Assembly: GCA_030267565.1 (NCBI GenBank)
Contig: BRXU01000007.1
Coordinates: 2,666,001-2,730,000 of the forward strand
DNA: 64,000 nucleotides
Source: Pleodorina starrii
Lineage: Eukaryota > Chlorophyta > Chlorophyceae > Chlamydomonadales > Volvocaceae
Direction: 5' to 3'
A model generated the notes under the pieces. It saw nothing but the letters and a program-made list of their open reading frames with translations. It searched no databases and had not been told where the DNA came from. Of this stretch, positions 47,421 through 60,100 are shown piece after piece. The position numbers and the translations under genes are program-made. How positions within the stretch are numbered: position 1 is the first letter of the stretch; each line of letters opens with the position of its first letter.

Positions 47421-49454
47421 TCAATAGGCATCCGCATCAATGGTCGAGTAGTCCTCGGCCTCCCCGAACAACGTGTCCACCGTCCTCCGCAGCAGCGCCC
47501 GCCCCGCCGGCACCCCCGCCGCCGCCACCCCCGCCGCCGCCGCCTCCTCCGCTAGCAGTGCCTCCTCCACCACCGACGCCACGTGCGCGCCGATGCGCGT
47601 GTACATCTCGTGACCCCGCTCCGGACCCGTCACCGGCACCGGCCGCACCGGCGGCCTGCCGCCCGCCGCCGCCACGGCGCCAGCGCCGGGGCTTTTCCGC
47701 AGCGCCGCGAGGTCGAGGTTCTCGTCAACGCGCTCGCCTTCCCCTGGAGCCGTGGCGCGAAGCCAAGCCAGGACGCTGGACGGTGCGGAGCCGCCGCCGC
47801 CGCCGGTACCTGCGCTGGCGGTGGCTTCCGCCGCGGCGCCGCTTATCAGGGACGCGAGGCTGCGTGACAGCATCTCTGAGGCCTCTGCCAGACGGGAGGC
47901 ATCGCTGAGGGCGCTGGCGCTGTCGGCGGACAGCCGCCGGTCCAGCCCGCCGCTCTGCTGCTGCTGCTGCGACTGCAGGAACCGCGTCGCCGCGGCCGCG
48001 GCCGCTGCAGGCCCGTCCGGCCGCGAGGCTGCCGCAGTCGGCGGCAGCGGCGGCGCCGTCGCCGCCGATCTGAGCATCTCCCGCAGGGTGACCTCCACGG
48101 CGCTGCCGCCGTCGCCGCTGCTGCTGCCGCCCGTCTCCGAGCCGGCGGCTGACGTCGGAGTGCTGAAGAACGGCGTCGTCGGGCCAAAGCTCACGGTCCG
48201 GTGCCCGACTGCGGCCCCGCCCCGGCCCATGCCCGGCCAAGCCTCCCCGCCCGCACCCCCCGCTGCGGTTGTCGCTGCGGCTGGCGCCGTGGTGGGCCGC
48301 TGCGACGGCGGCGGCGGCGGCAGCGGCGGCGGCGGCGGCCTGCTGGCCTTCTGCGCGCGCAGCGCCTCCCGCAGGTTGGTCAGTGTGCCTACGATGCCCG
48401 CGGTCAGGTCGTCCAGCTCCGCCTGAGATGCAGACTGCTGTGACACCGCCGCCGAGCCGCCGCCGTCGCTGCCGCTGCCGCTCCCGCCGCAGGACGTGTT
48501 GGTGTCGCCGGGGTCAGTTATCAAGCTGCGTCGCCGCTGCTGCGGCTCCTGCTCCAGCTCCTGCGGCTGCTCCCGGGCGGCGGCCCAGCCCAGATTACCA
48601 TCTCCGACGCTGCTCCGCAGCCGCCCCGGCGCCAGCGCCTCCATCCGCTCCCTGGCGACGTGCAGGCTGCGCTCCAGAAGCTCGCTGGCGGAGTGGCGCA
48701 ACGCCCGGGCTCGGGCGGTGTCCGCCCCGCCGCCGCCGCCGCCGTCGGCAGCGGCGGCGGCGGCAGCCGCCAGATCCGAATGCAGGCCGCCCAGGTCGAT
48801 GCCGATCGCCGGCACGGACCGTGTCTGCGGCGGGCGCGGCGGCACGCCCGGGGCCGTGGCCAGGGCAGCTGTGGCCCTGCGCTGCGCTGGGCCGCCGGGG
48901 GGCAGCCGCGGCGACAGAGAGTGCTGCGGCTGCGGCGCGGCATCGACGTCGGCGGCGCCGCCGGAGGATGACGACGCAGTGGAGGGCTCGCCGGACGCTC
49001 CTGGCGGCGGCGGCGGCGGGGGCGGCACTTCCAGGCCCAAGATGCGGGAGCGGCGGCGCTGGAACTCCGCCTCCGTGGCGCGCAGCGCCGCCTCGGCCAT
49101 TTGAAGCCGACGGAAAGCGCTAGAAGCGCCGCCGTACTGCGCCGACCCCGCCGGCAAGCCGCCATCGCCATCGCCATCACCATAATCGTCGTTGTCTTCG
49201 TTGACGTCGCCGCTGTCGCCGCCGCCGCTGCCTCGGTAGTGGTCGTGCTCCTCGTCGTGGAGCGGGGGGGCCTTGGGAGCTGGGTTCGAATGCATCACGG
49301 CTGGCCACTCCGATGATGAGTCGTCTGTGGGCGGCTGGATGGAAAACTCCGGCAGAATCGTAGCAGCAGCAGCAGCAGCAGCAGCAGCCGGTGCCGCCAC
49401 CGCTCCGGCAAGAGCATCGAGGGCGGAACCCTCGGCCCACAGCCTTACGTCGTC

Positions 49455-49488
<34 letters not shown>

Positions 49489-52400
49489 GAAGCCCGTGTC
49501 TGCACTATCGGCGGATGCGACATCAGCAAGGACGTCCGCGGCAGCGCGCCGACGCCGGCCGGGGCCGGCCTGCCGCCGCGCTGGGGGCCTCCCACAGCGG
49601 CGGCGGCGGCCGCGGTAGCGGGCGGCCGCTGGGAGGAGGGCCCAGCCGACCAGGGCTGGCTGTCAGCCCGGGGGGCGGTCGTGGTCGTGGTCGTGGTCGT
49701 GGCCGCGGCCGCGGCCACGGCGGCGGCGGCAGCCGCCGGGTTCAGGGTGGGCGACGGCTCGTAGAGCGGCCGCAGCCGCGCGGCAGGGCGGTCGTCGGGC
49801 GGCTCCCATGCATGCAGCCCCTGGTCCTGCTCCGCCTCAGCGTCGGCCCCGGCCGCCTCTTCGCTCCATCCGAAGCCGCCGCCGCCTCCTCTGCGCTCCG
49901 CGGCAGCGACTGCGTCCAGGACGCCCCCCGCCGACCGCGTCCGCGCCGAGCCCGGCCTCAGCGCTCGGGCCTCGCGAGCGCTAAGTGGCCGCGGGGAGAC
50001 AACGGGGGAGGGCGGCCGGGCGGCGGCGGCGGCAGCGGCAGTGCCGGGCCTGGACTGCGCCACGGCGCTGTCGCGCTGTTGCTGCTGGGCCTGGTTGAGC
50101 GCCATGATATGGGCGTCCCGCACGCGAAGCTCCTGCAGGAAGGAAAGGGGCCCGCACGCAGAGCGCGTCGTGTGGCATGGAACGGCGTGTCATGGCATGT
50201 TGAGGGGCGGCAATCCCCGGACCGCCCGGCGGGTCCCGATCCACACTACCGATAGCATTTCCACAAGGTCGCGCGACCGACTGCGCATTTCCACAAGGTG
50301 TGCCCGCCCTCGACTCTCCTGCGCGCCCGCCCAGCCCCGGCCCGGGGCCCCGCCACGCACAGCCACCCCGGGCTCCCGGCGCGGGCTTTCGCGCCATCCC
50401 TGCTCCGCACCTGGCGCAGGGACGCCACCAGCGCCTCGTGGCCGCTCCGCACCGACTTGAGCTGCGCCTCGCTGTCGGCCGCCTGCTGCTCCAGCCGCGA
50501 CGCGGTGGCCGCCATGCTGCCCGCCTCGCGCCGGGCCAGAGACGCCTCGTCGCGCGCCGCCAGGAGCTGCTCCTCGTAATGAGCGGCCTGGCGGGAGGGA
50601 TGGGGGAGAGATGGAGAGTGCGGCCCGGGTTGTGAGGTGAGGAGTGAAGGGGTTTGGGGAAGGGCACGTTTTCACGATTCACTGTAATGGAGCAAGGCCC
50701 CTTCCCAAACCCCACCGCAGGCGACGAGCTTAGCTGATCTCCCGCCGCGGGGGGCGTTTCCCTCCACTGCCCTCCCTCCACCGCTCTCCCGCCGCGCAGC
50801 CTCATACGGTGCCTACCTGCTGGTGCAATTTGACGCCCATCTCCCTGACGGCGCCCTGCGCCGCTGCCAGCGAGCGCTGCAGCGCGGCCGCCTGCTCCTG
50901 CAGCGACTCGATCGACACCTCGCCGGCGGCCACCTGCAGTGGCAGTTTGCGGATCGCAGACCGGGCGCAGCGGATGCGAATCGAGGATGCATGGGTGAAG
51001 GACCGGGATGGTGGTGTGACAGGGCCGGGGCAGCTCCTGCCGTGTCGCAATGCAGTGCCAGCCGTCCCCCTCCGGAGCCGGGGCGTCTCCTCCCGGGCCC
51101 TGACCTCCACCGCCACCTCCCTCTTGCACTCCCCTCCTTCCCATGCGCCATCTCACCCTCGTCCTCCTCCCTGGAGTCCCTGCCCTCCTTCTCCTTCTCC
51201 TTCCCTCGTTGTCACGTCCTCCGGACGTGGAGGTCGGGCGGATAAGCGCCCAGGCCGCATCAGCACCCACGGAAGCCCCCGACCCACCTGCTGCCGCAGC
51301 GTGCCCACCCGCTCCATCAGCTCGTCCCGCTCCGCCTCCAGAGCCGCTATCCGGTCCGCACGAGCCGCCAGGTCGGCGGCCTGGGCCTGCGCGGACAATG
51401 CCCAGCACTGCATAGGCCCTCATTGCAGCTCCCATTGCTGAGCAGCCCCCCAGTGCGGCCCTTATTGAGACCCTTCTTGGTCCTTGCGGCCCTCACGCCG
51501 GCATCGTTGAGGGGCGTACCCCATCGCTCAGCGGCGCTCGTTGCTGCCCTCCCGGCAAGCGTCAGCGCCATGCGCGGCCTGAGGCCGCCGAACGCCGCCA
51601 CCTCAGGGCGTGACAATTTTTTCGCCGCTGGGCTGCAGCCCCACACGCTCTTTCGGACGGAAGGCCAACACCCACAGAGCATGCGGCTGTTCCCGTGCAC
51701 TACAGTGCAGTTCCAATCCAGTGCAGCGCGCTTCCTCGTAAGGGCAGCGGCCCGGCTGCTCTGTCCGCCTTCGTGGCCTACTCCCCTCCCCCCGCCCTCA
51801 CCTCGACCTCCCTCTCCACGGTGGCCAGCGCATCGATCGCCTCCGCCAGCCGCTTCTCACACTCCGCCAGCTGCTGCCTCAGCACCAGCACCTCCGACCG
51901 GGTCTGCAGAGGGACAAGAATGAGTGCGGGAGGGGCCGCGGCTGAATAACCGAGGCAGCGTTGGCGACCGGCAATCGATAACGCGGTTATCTCTGCGCCC
52001 GCCTCGCGACGCCAAACCCTCGCCGACGGACGCACCGCGTTGAGCTGCTCCGTCGTCGCCTCGTGCTCTTCCCCCAGCGCCTCCAGCCGGGCGGACAGCT
52101 GCCGCATGGCGCCCTCGTTGCGCTCCAACGCAGAGCGCAGCTCCAGAGCCATCTCAATGCCCCGCTGGGCCACAGCGCGCCGCGCCTCACTGCAGTGCGA
52201 TTTAAAAATTCAAACCAAAGCAGGAGCACCGGGCAGCAGACCCATGGGTCGGGGTACATGACGTCGGCGAGGACCGCACAGCTGGGGCCCCGAGCCGGCC
52301 ATAATACCACCGGAACACACACGGCAGGCCACTGATCCAGCGGCCCCTCCCTGCTCTTGATTCTCATCCGCACCTGCCGCCGCTCGGCGTTGCATGCACA

Positions 52401-55400
52401 AAAACATCGGCCCCAAAACCGCGACCCTAAAACCCTAAAACCCCCAAAACCCCCAAACCCTAAAACCCACATTTGCCATGCCGCCAGAATCCGACGCCGC
52501 CAGATGATTAGGAAGGCGTGCACGAAGCCCAGCGCGGCGGACCGCATCCGCCCTTGCCGGCCCTCCACGACGGCGCGCCAGTGGCGCAGCACCGCGCGCT
52601 GCGTGCCTGCCAGCACGCGGTGTCGGTACAGCCGCACCGCCCTGTCCACCACCGCCTGCTGCCGCCGGCCCAGCTCCACCAGGCGCTGCCAGCGCAGCGC
52701 TGCCTGCATCATGCGCTGGTACTCCCGCATGCCGCTGATGTGCAGCTGCCGCGCCGCCGTCTTCTGTGCCAGCTGCAGCCAGGACGCCATGCAGCGCCAC
52801 AGCAGCGAGCCGCGGTGGTGCTCCGAAGCCAGCCGCACCGCCAGGGCCGACTGGCGGCGATGCAGCAGCACAGCGCGCCAGCGCGCCATGCACGTCCGCA
52901 GGCGGCGGGTACCGGCGCTGCAGGGGAACACGGGGGGGGGGGCGGCGGCAACCGGGACACAGCGCGTTAGAGCAGGGTGCTGAGAGCGGTGAGTAGGACA
53001 CGAGTATCGCGTGGTGAAGGGCCGAGCGTTCCTTCGTCAGCCCCCCCGCGCAAGCAAGCCGCACTCGGGGTGGAGCGCTAACAGCGCCACCGCAGCTGGT
53101 CCACCTGGCCTCACCTGGCTTGCAGGGCCGCCAGCCCCAGCCGCAGCGCCCGGCTGCGCGCGGCCGCCCGGCGCCAGCGCTGCATCACCGCGTGGCCGTA
53201 CTGCAGCTCCGCGGTGCCCAGCAGCGACCGCTTCCGGCGGGTGCCGCCCAGGAAGCGCAGCCAGCAGGCCAGCGCGCGGTTCAGCACGGAGAAGCGGTGC
53301 CTAGGAAACAGGGAACCGGGGCGGGCGTACCGCGGCGCGGCCAGACGCAGAGGCAGGCGTGGGACGGGGTTGGGGTTGGGCGCTCACCCGGGGCAGCCAC
53401 GCAGCTAGTGACATCCACCCGAAGGGGGACAGGCGAAGGGAAAGAGGCAAGGGGCGGGTATTCGAGGGGCTAGCGGTATGCCCAGCTGCGCAAATGGGCG
53501 GGAGGAGGAGGAGGAGGAGCCGTACCTGCGGACGCTTCGAGCCAGCTGGGCGCGCTTCAGGGCGCGGCGCTCGGCCTGCTGGGTGAAGCCGGCCATGGCC
53601 TTGCGCAGCAGCCGCCGCCTGTTGACGTGCGCAGCGCGCCGCCGTCGCTGCATCTGCGCACCGCACCGCACCACACCGCATCAGGAAAGGGGAGGAGGGG
53701 TGAGCGAAGCAAGCATGGGTATGTTGCTGTGTATGTGTAGGGTGGTGCGCGGGCGCGCGGCAGCCGCTCAAATCACCAAGGTTGTCGGCCTTCCCGTCCC
53801 GTTCCCGTGCCGGCCTCCACGCTGCCCTCGTCTCTCTTCCAGCCTCTCCCGACGGCCGAATTCACCGCATTCTTACCCCCGACGCCCAAAGCCACCGCCC
53901 GGCGACGCACCTTTGGGAGCTGCGTCTGGTACACGTGCCGGTGCCAGGCCTCCAGCGCCGCCCTCAGGACGCCGTCGCTGTGGTGCGCGACCGCCGCCCG
54001 CAGCGCTGCCGCGTCCGAGTACGCCGCCGCGCGCGCGTGCATGCGGTGCAGCTGGCGCCAAGCCTCGAAGCAGCGGGACAGCTGCCGGGTGGACCAGTGC
54101 GCCACGGCCACGGAGACGGCGCGGGCCTTGCGCCTGCGGGCGTGGCACCGTGGTTATCAAGACACGTCTTCGCACGCAACAGCGGGTCAACAGCGGGTCT
54201 CATGCAACGTGCCCGCCGCCCGCCGCATCCTGGACACCGCAATCGGGCAATCGGCTAGTCTGGCCCAATGGTTACGGATTGCAAGGGCACTGGCCTTCAA
54301 GACCAGCACGGCAGCTGGGCCTCCCTTCTCTGTTATATTTTTGTGGACAGGGGCCCGCCGACCGGCCGACCCGCGCACCTGCGCTGCAGCGTCTGCGCCT
54401 TGAGCGACACCAGGGCCTTACGCAGCATCGCAGCCTCGCGCGCGCGGAGCAGGGCGCGCAGCGCCCTCGTGCGTTGCACGGCGCTGCGCCAGTGCTGCAG
54501 CGCGACGCGGCCCAGGCGGCGGCGGCGCAGCTCCGCGCCCAGCGCGACCTGGTGGTTCTGGCGCCGGGAGACGCGCGCGTTGGCGGCCCAGTGGCCCAGC
54601 ACGCGGCGCAGGAGGAAGCGGCTGCCCAGCCGGTCCCTGAGGGAACAACATCAAGGAACCGCAACACCCGGGAAGGGAAAGGTAAAGACTCTGCGTTGCA
54701 GGTGTGGGCGTGCGTCGCCGAGGCCCCACCAGCCATCACGTCCCTTGCGCACCCGTGCCCATCTGACTTGACCCCCATGTGAGAGACCCTCTGCCCTCTG
54801 CACCTCCCAACCAACTCACGCCTCCATCCCCCGCCGCCAGCCCAGGTCCTGCGGCGCCATCAGCTTCTCCAGCCGCCGCCGCGTCTCAGTCTCCGCCACC
54901 TCCAGCGCCTGGTTTCGGCCACGCAGCTCCCCGGCCGACATTCGCTCCCGGCCCAGCGCCGTCAGCGCCTCGTCCAGCTGCGCCTGCAGCGCCGCCCGCG
55001 CCGCCTCACTCTCCCGCCTCGCCGCCACCGCCGCCGCCTCCGCCGCCTCCGCCGCACGCAGCTGCGCCTCCAGCTCCGCCATCGCCCGCTCCTGCTCCTC
55101 CACCGCCTCCGCCACGGCGCGCGCCGCCTCCGCCCGCGCCTCCCCCAGCAGTCGCTCGCCCTGCCGCCGTACCTCGTCCAACTGCCGGCTGTTGCCCGCC
55201 TGAAGCTCGTCCAGCTGCTGCCTGTGCCGGCCCAGCAGCTCATCCAGACGGCGCGTGTGCTGCGCCAACTGGGCTTCGTGCTCCTCCGACAGCGCGGCCG
55301 TCAGGGCGCGGTGGTCAGCCTCCTGGCGCGCCATGCGCTGCCGCGCCTGCAGCGCCACCTCCTCCAGCCGCTGCTGCGTCTCCGTGCGCATGGACGCCAG

Positions 55401-57156
55401 CTGCTGCTCGTGCGCCGCCGCCGCGGCGGCGCGCTGGCGCTCCCTCTCCGCCAGCGCGGCCGCTTGCTCGGCGCGGAGCGCCTCCACCTGCATGGCGTGC
55501 TCCGCGCGCAGCGCCGCGACCTGCGTCGAATAGCCGGCGCGCAGCACCTCCGGCTGCGCGGCCATCTCCCCCAGCAGCCGCTCCATCTGCTTCGCGTGCT
55601 CTGACCGCATGGCCTCCATCTGCCGCGCGTGCTCCGTGCTCAGCGACGCCAGCTGCGATATGTGGCCGGACCGCACCGCCTCCAGCGCCGACGCGTGATC
55701 GTCCTTCAGCGCCTGCAACACCGACGTCCGCTCGCCAAGCAGCGACTCGATCTGGGCCGTCAGCTCCGACCGCATCGACTCCATCTGCTTCATGTGCTCC
55801 GACCGCAGCTGCGCCAGCTGCGCCACGTTCTCCGGCTGCGCCTGCTGCCGCTGCACGGCCGCCTTCTCCGCCGCCAGCGCCTCCAGCTGTTTCGCGTACT
55901 CGCCCCGCAGCGCCTCCATCTGCTGCGTGAAGTCCACAGACAGCGCCGCCATCGCCGCAACGTGCTCCGCGCGCAGCTCCTCCGGCTGCGACGCGCGCTC
56001 CGACAGCATCGTCTGCAGCTGGTTGTTGTGGCTGGAGCGCATCGTCTCCATCTGCGCGCCGTGGTCCGCCTTGAGCGCCGCGATCCGCGCCGCGTGCTCG
56101 CTGCGCACCGCCTCCAGCGTGGCCGCATGCGCGGCCTTGAGCGCCTCCGGCAACGCGGCGCGCTCCGCCACCAGCAGCCCCACCTCCTTGGCATGCTCCG
56201 CCCTCAGCAGCTCCATCTGCTGCACGTGCTCCGACCGCAACGACGCCAACTGGGAGGCGTGCTCCGCACGCAGCGCCTCCGGCTCCCGCACGCGCTCCGC
56301 CATCAGGACCTCCATCTGCGCCTCGTGGCGCGCCTGCAGCTCCTCCATCTGCCGGGCGTGCTCCGAGCGCGTGCGCGCGAGCTGCTCCGTGTACTGCTCC
56401 CGGATGGCCTCCGGCTGTGCCGCCTTGTCCGCCGCCAACGCCTCCAGCGCCACCGCGTGTCGGGCGCGCATCAGCTCCGTTTGCATCGTGTGCTCGGCGC
56501 GCAGAACCGCCAGCTGCGCCGCGTGCTCCGCCTCCGTGATCTCCGGCCGCCGCCCGGGCGATCGTCCTGGCGATGATGCGGCGCGCGCCTGCTGCAGCGC
56601 CCGCAGGACGGCAGGATCCGCGCGCAGGGCTGCCAGCTGGGCGGCGAGGCGGTCGCGGCCGCCCGCGACCTGCGCCTCGAGGTCCGCCCGGAGCTCCGCT
56701 GGCATGGCCGCCAGCAGCGCCGCCAGCTCCTGCTCGTCGAGATCTGTGAGGGAGTCGCTGCCGCGAGGCTGCCGTGGGCTGCGCCCGGCGGTCATGGCGG
56801 AGACCTACGGGGCAAGGGCGTGGCGTGGCCAGGGCGGAATGATTGGAAGTAGTAGTCGGGAAGGAAATCAGTGGTACCCGCACAGACGCGATCCAAGTGA
56901 AGGGATGGTGCCTCGCCCCACACGCACTACACACAGAGCACACGGAGCGCACGCACGAGTGACGATGGTACCGAGAGTTTGTGGTGTAGGGCTTCGGCTG
57001 GCGGGCACCGACCGCGCAGATGCCGTAGAGCAGTGACGCCTGGCATACCTGCTCACGCAGCTCCGACACCACGGCCGTGCGCGCGTCCTCGAACTGCTGC
57101 TCGAAATAGCTGGCGATGGCGGCCACCTGGCTGGCGGACTGAGGGCGAAGGACATG

Positions 57157-57188
<32 letters not shown>

Positions 57189-60100
57189 GCGGCGGTATTT
57201 CAGCTTTGGGTGGCCGGGCGGGTCAAAATAGTATGAAGTGCTACTTCCGCAAACCTCCGAGAGGACGTGCACTGCCATAGCCTCCGCAAAAACGGCAACT
57301 CCACCAGCTGGGTCCATGCAAACCCTATGGGAGCGAGGCCACGCGCAAAGCAGAGCTAGTTACACAAGACTGGCGTCGGCTCGTGCGAGGTGAGGGCAGC
57401 AGCAGAAGCAGCAGACCGTAGAGCTACAGCAGCTTACTCGCTCTCTCTCCGCGGCGAGCTCCGCCTCCAACTCGGCCGCCCGATCGCGGGTGACCGCCAG
57501 CTTCTGGTCCCGCTCCTGCAGCTCCTGCTGCTGGTGCGCCACCGCCAGCCGGGCCTCCTGCGTGCGGAAGGAACAGACGGCGCCGCGAGTTTGCAGCCGC
57601 ACCCTACATTTTCCTGGCATCGACGTCCAACGTTCCCCGTCCCCTGTCCCACGCACGCCGCACTTCGGCAAGCATGAAAATTCTCCAGCAGGGAGGCAGG
57701 CATACCACTCGCAGCCGCTGGAAAACGCACCCAACGCGCACGCGGCCGCCCCTCACCGCGCCCTACAACCCCGGGGGAGTGACACGGCAACTCCGTTGCC
57801 GCACGGACGCGCGGAGCCCAGGCGGACATCGTCCACCGCTTCCGCTCCACCGCCGCGCCCTCACCTGCAGCTGCGCCTGCGACTGCTCCAGGGCGCCCGC
57901 CACCTGCGCCATGACCCCCAGCTCCTGCTGCAACAACCGAACCTCCGCCTGCTCCTGCACCAGCACTCGCTCCACCGCCTCCTTCTCCAGCGTCAGGGAC
58001 ACGAGCTGGTGCTCCAGCGCGCGCAGCGACCCGGGCGGCAGCGGCGAGCTCTGCGGGGCGGGGTTCGGGCGAGGGACGGGGTCGGGCACAATGCTTGGGA
58101 GCCGCATGCGGGGGGTGGTGGTGGCGCGCCGGCGCGAGAAGCCGCGGTTTTGCCGGGGCAACAGGCAGGTGTTCTTTTTGGAGGGCAGACGGAGCGCAGA
58201 ACGGTAACCGAATGGCAACAGGACGCAATTAACGTAAGAAACACGCGGCCGTGTGGGCCTTACCGAGGCTGCCAGGCCCGCCAGCGTCGCCGCCAGCTCC
58301 GGCGGCACCTCCGCAATGTTGGCCGCCAACCGCTCGCCAAGGCGGGAGACCTGGTCCTGTACGGCACGGTTCCGGAGCAGCTGGGACTGGATCTGATCCG
58401 TCGTCCCTCCGCCGCCAGCGCGCGACGGCGAGCCCTGCGGCGGCGACCGCCGCCCTCCCCGGTCGTGGGGTGACGCGGGGGCCGGAGAGGAGCCGCGTGA
58501 GCTGTGGCCGGATGCGGCGGCAGCGCCGGCGGCCGCGACGGGGCTGATGGGACGTACCACACGCGGCGAGGCGCTGCTGCCGCTGCCGCCGCCTGCGCCG
58601 CTGTTGGGAGATGCGACCCACGACTGGAACGTGCCGCGGGGGCTCATGCCGGAAGGCCCAGGAGGCGGGCGCAACGGGGAGGGCTTGCGAGGGCTGGCGG
58701 CGGCGCCCCTGCCGGTCTCACCGACCGCGCCGGGGCCGCTTCCCTGGTCCCCTCGCCGCTCCCTGCTCCCGGTGGCCCCCGCGTCCCGTCGCTCCCTGCT
58801 GCCGTCGCCTCGGTGCCTGCTGCCCTCGTCGCCTTGGCGCCCGCTGCCCAGCCGCCCCGGCGACGTCCGGCCGCCGCCGCCGCGACCGCGGCCATCCCTT
58901 AACACGTAATCGCTGTCATTGTCGCTGTCGTCCCTGTTCAGGTCCGTATCGTCGACGTCGTCGTCGTCGTCGCCGCTGCTCTCATCCCCGGCGCGACGCG
59001 GTCGCCCGGCCCGATCATCGCGGCGGCCGCCACCGCTGGCACCAACCCTAGACCCCTCGCCCTCCCTCGCCAGGCGAGCCACGCCCGACCTATCGCCCCG
59101 ACCCAAATCGTAGCTGTCGCCGCCGCTGGCGTTGCTGCCTTGGCCCTCGCCTTCACCGTACCCAAAGCCGGGATGCTCGTCACGGCGGCGGCGGCCGTCG
59201 CCGCCGCCACCGCCAGCGCCGACGGTGAAGTGCGGCGTTGCCGCGGCGGTCCTGCCGCTCCGCCGCCGGCCGCGCCTGCGGCTGGATTGCGCCTCTCGGT
59301 CTTCCGACGAGTTGGCGGAAAGGCCAACCGTCTCCGTGCCGCTCGCCCTGCGCGCTCCCCGCGCGCTATTGGGGGTGCTGACGGCGCCGCGTCCCGCTGG
59401 CTTGATCCTCTCGATCTTCTCATACACCAGGTGGCCCGCCGACAGGGCCTCGTGGAGGGGCGAGCCGGGCTGCACGAGCAGGCCGAGGCTGGCGGACATG
59501 CCGTCCGCGGGCGATAGCCCCATCGCCGACGGGGGCGTGAGGGCGGCTGCGGGGCCGCCAGCCGTGGCGGCGGCGGCGGCGCGGTGGTGTTGGTGGTGCT
59601 GGTCTTGGGCCGACTGGAGGAACAGGTGCGGCGTGGAGGCGTCGGTGCCGGCGGTGCCAGGCAACTGCGGGAAGCGGTCGGCAGGGGTTAGAGGTCCGTC
59701 AGCGCGGGGCACCAAAAAAAGCAAGGCAGGCGCGCAGGGGCGTGTGCATAGCTGCATAACACCCTGGCGCCGGTGCAAGGTGCTGCTGCATTGAGCGCAG
59801 CACACGACTCCTTTCTTCTGTAAACACACGATATTATAACACCAGCAATCCCAATGGCCGCGCTTTGAACGCTCCCCGGCCCGTCGGCGCTGCAGTGTAA
59901 GGGCCATGAAGATTTGAAACAGATGCTGAGAAACGAAGCCCAGCGGCAGCGCCCTTCCAGGTCACTGTACTTCACCCCTGTTCTTCACCTGGACGGGCGG
60001 CGGGTGGATGTGCAGGTGGATGTGTTGGTCCTTGGACCCGGTGCTGTCTTCACCCATCACCTCCTCCACGTCCACCCGCGTCGCGGCGCCGCCGCCGCCG

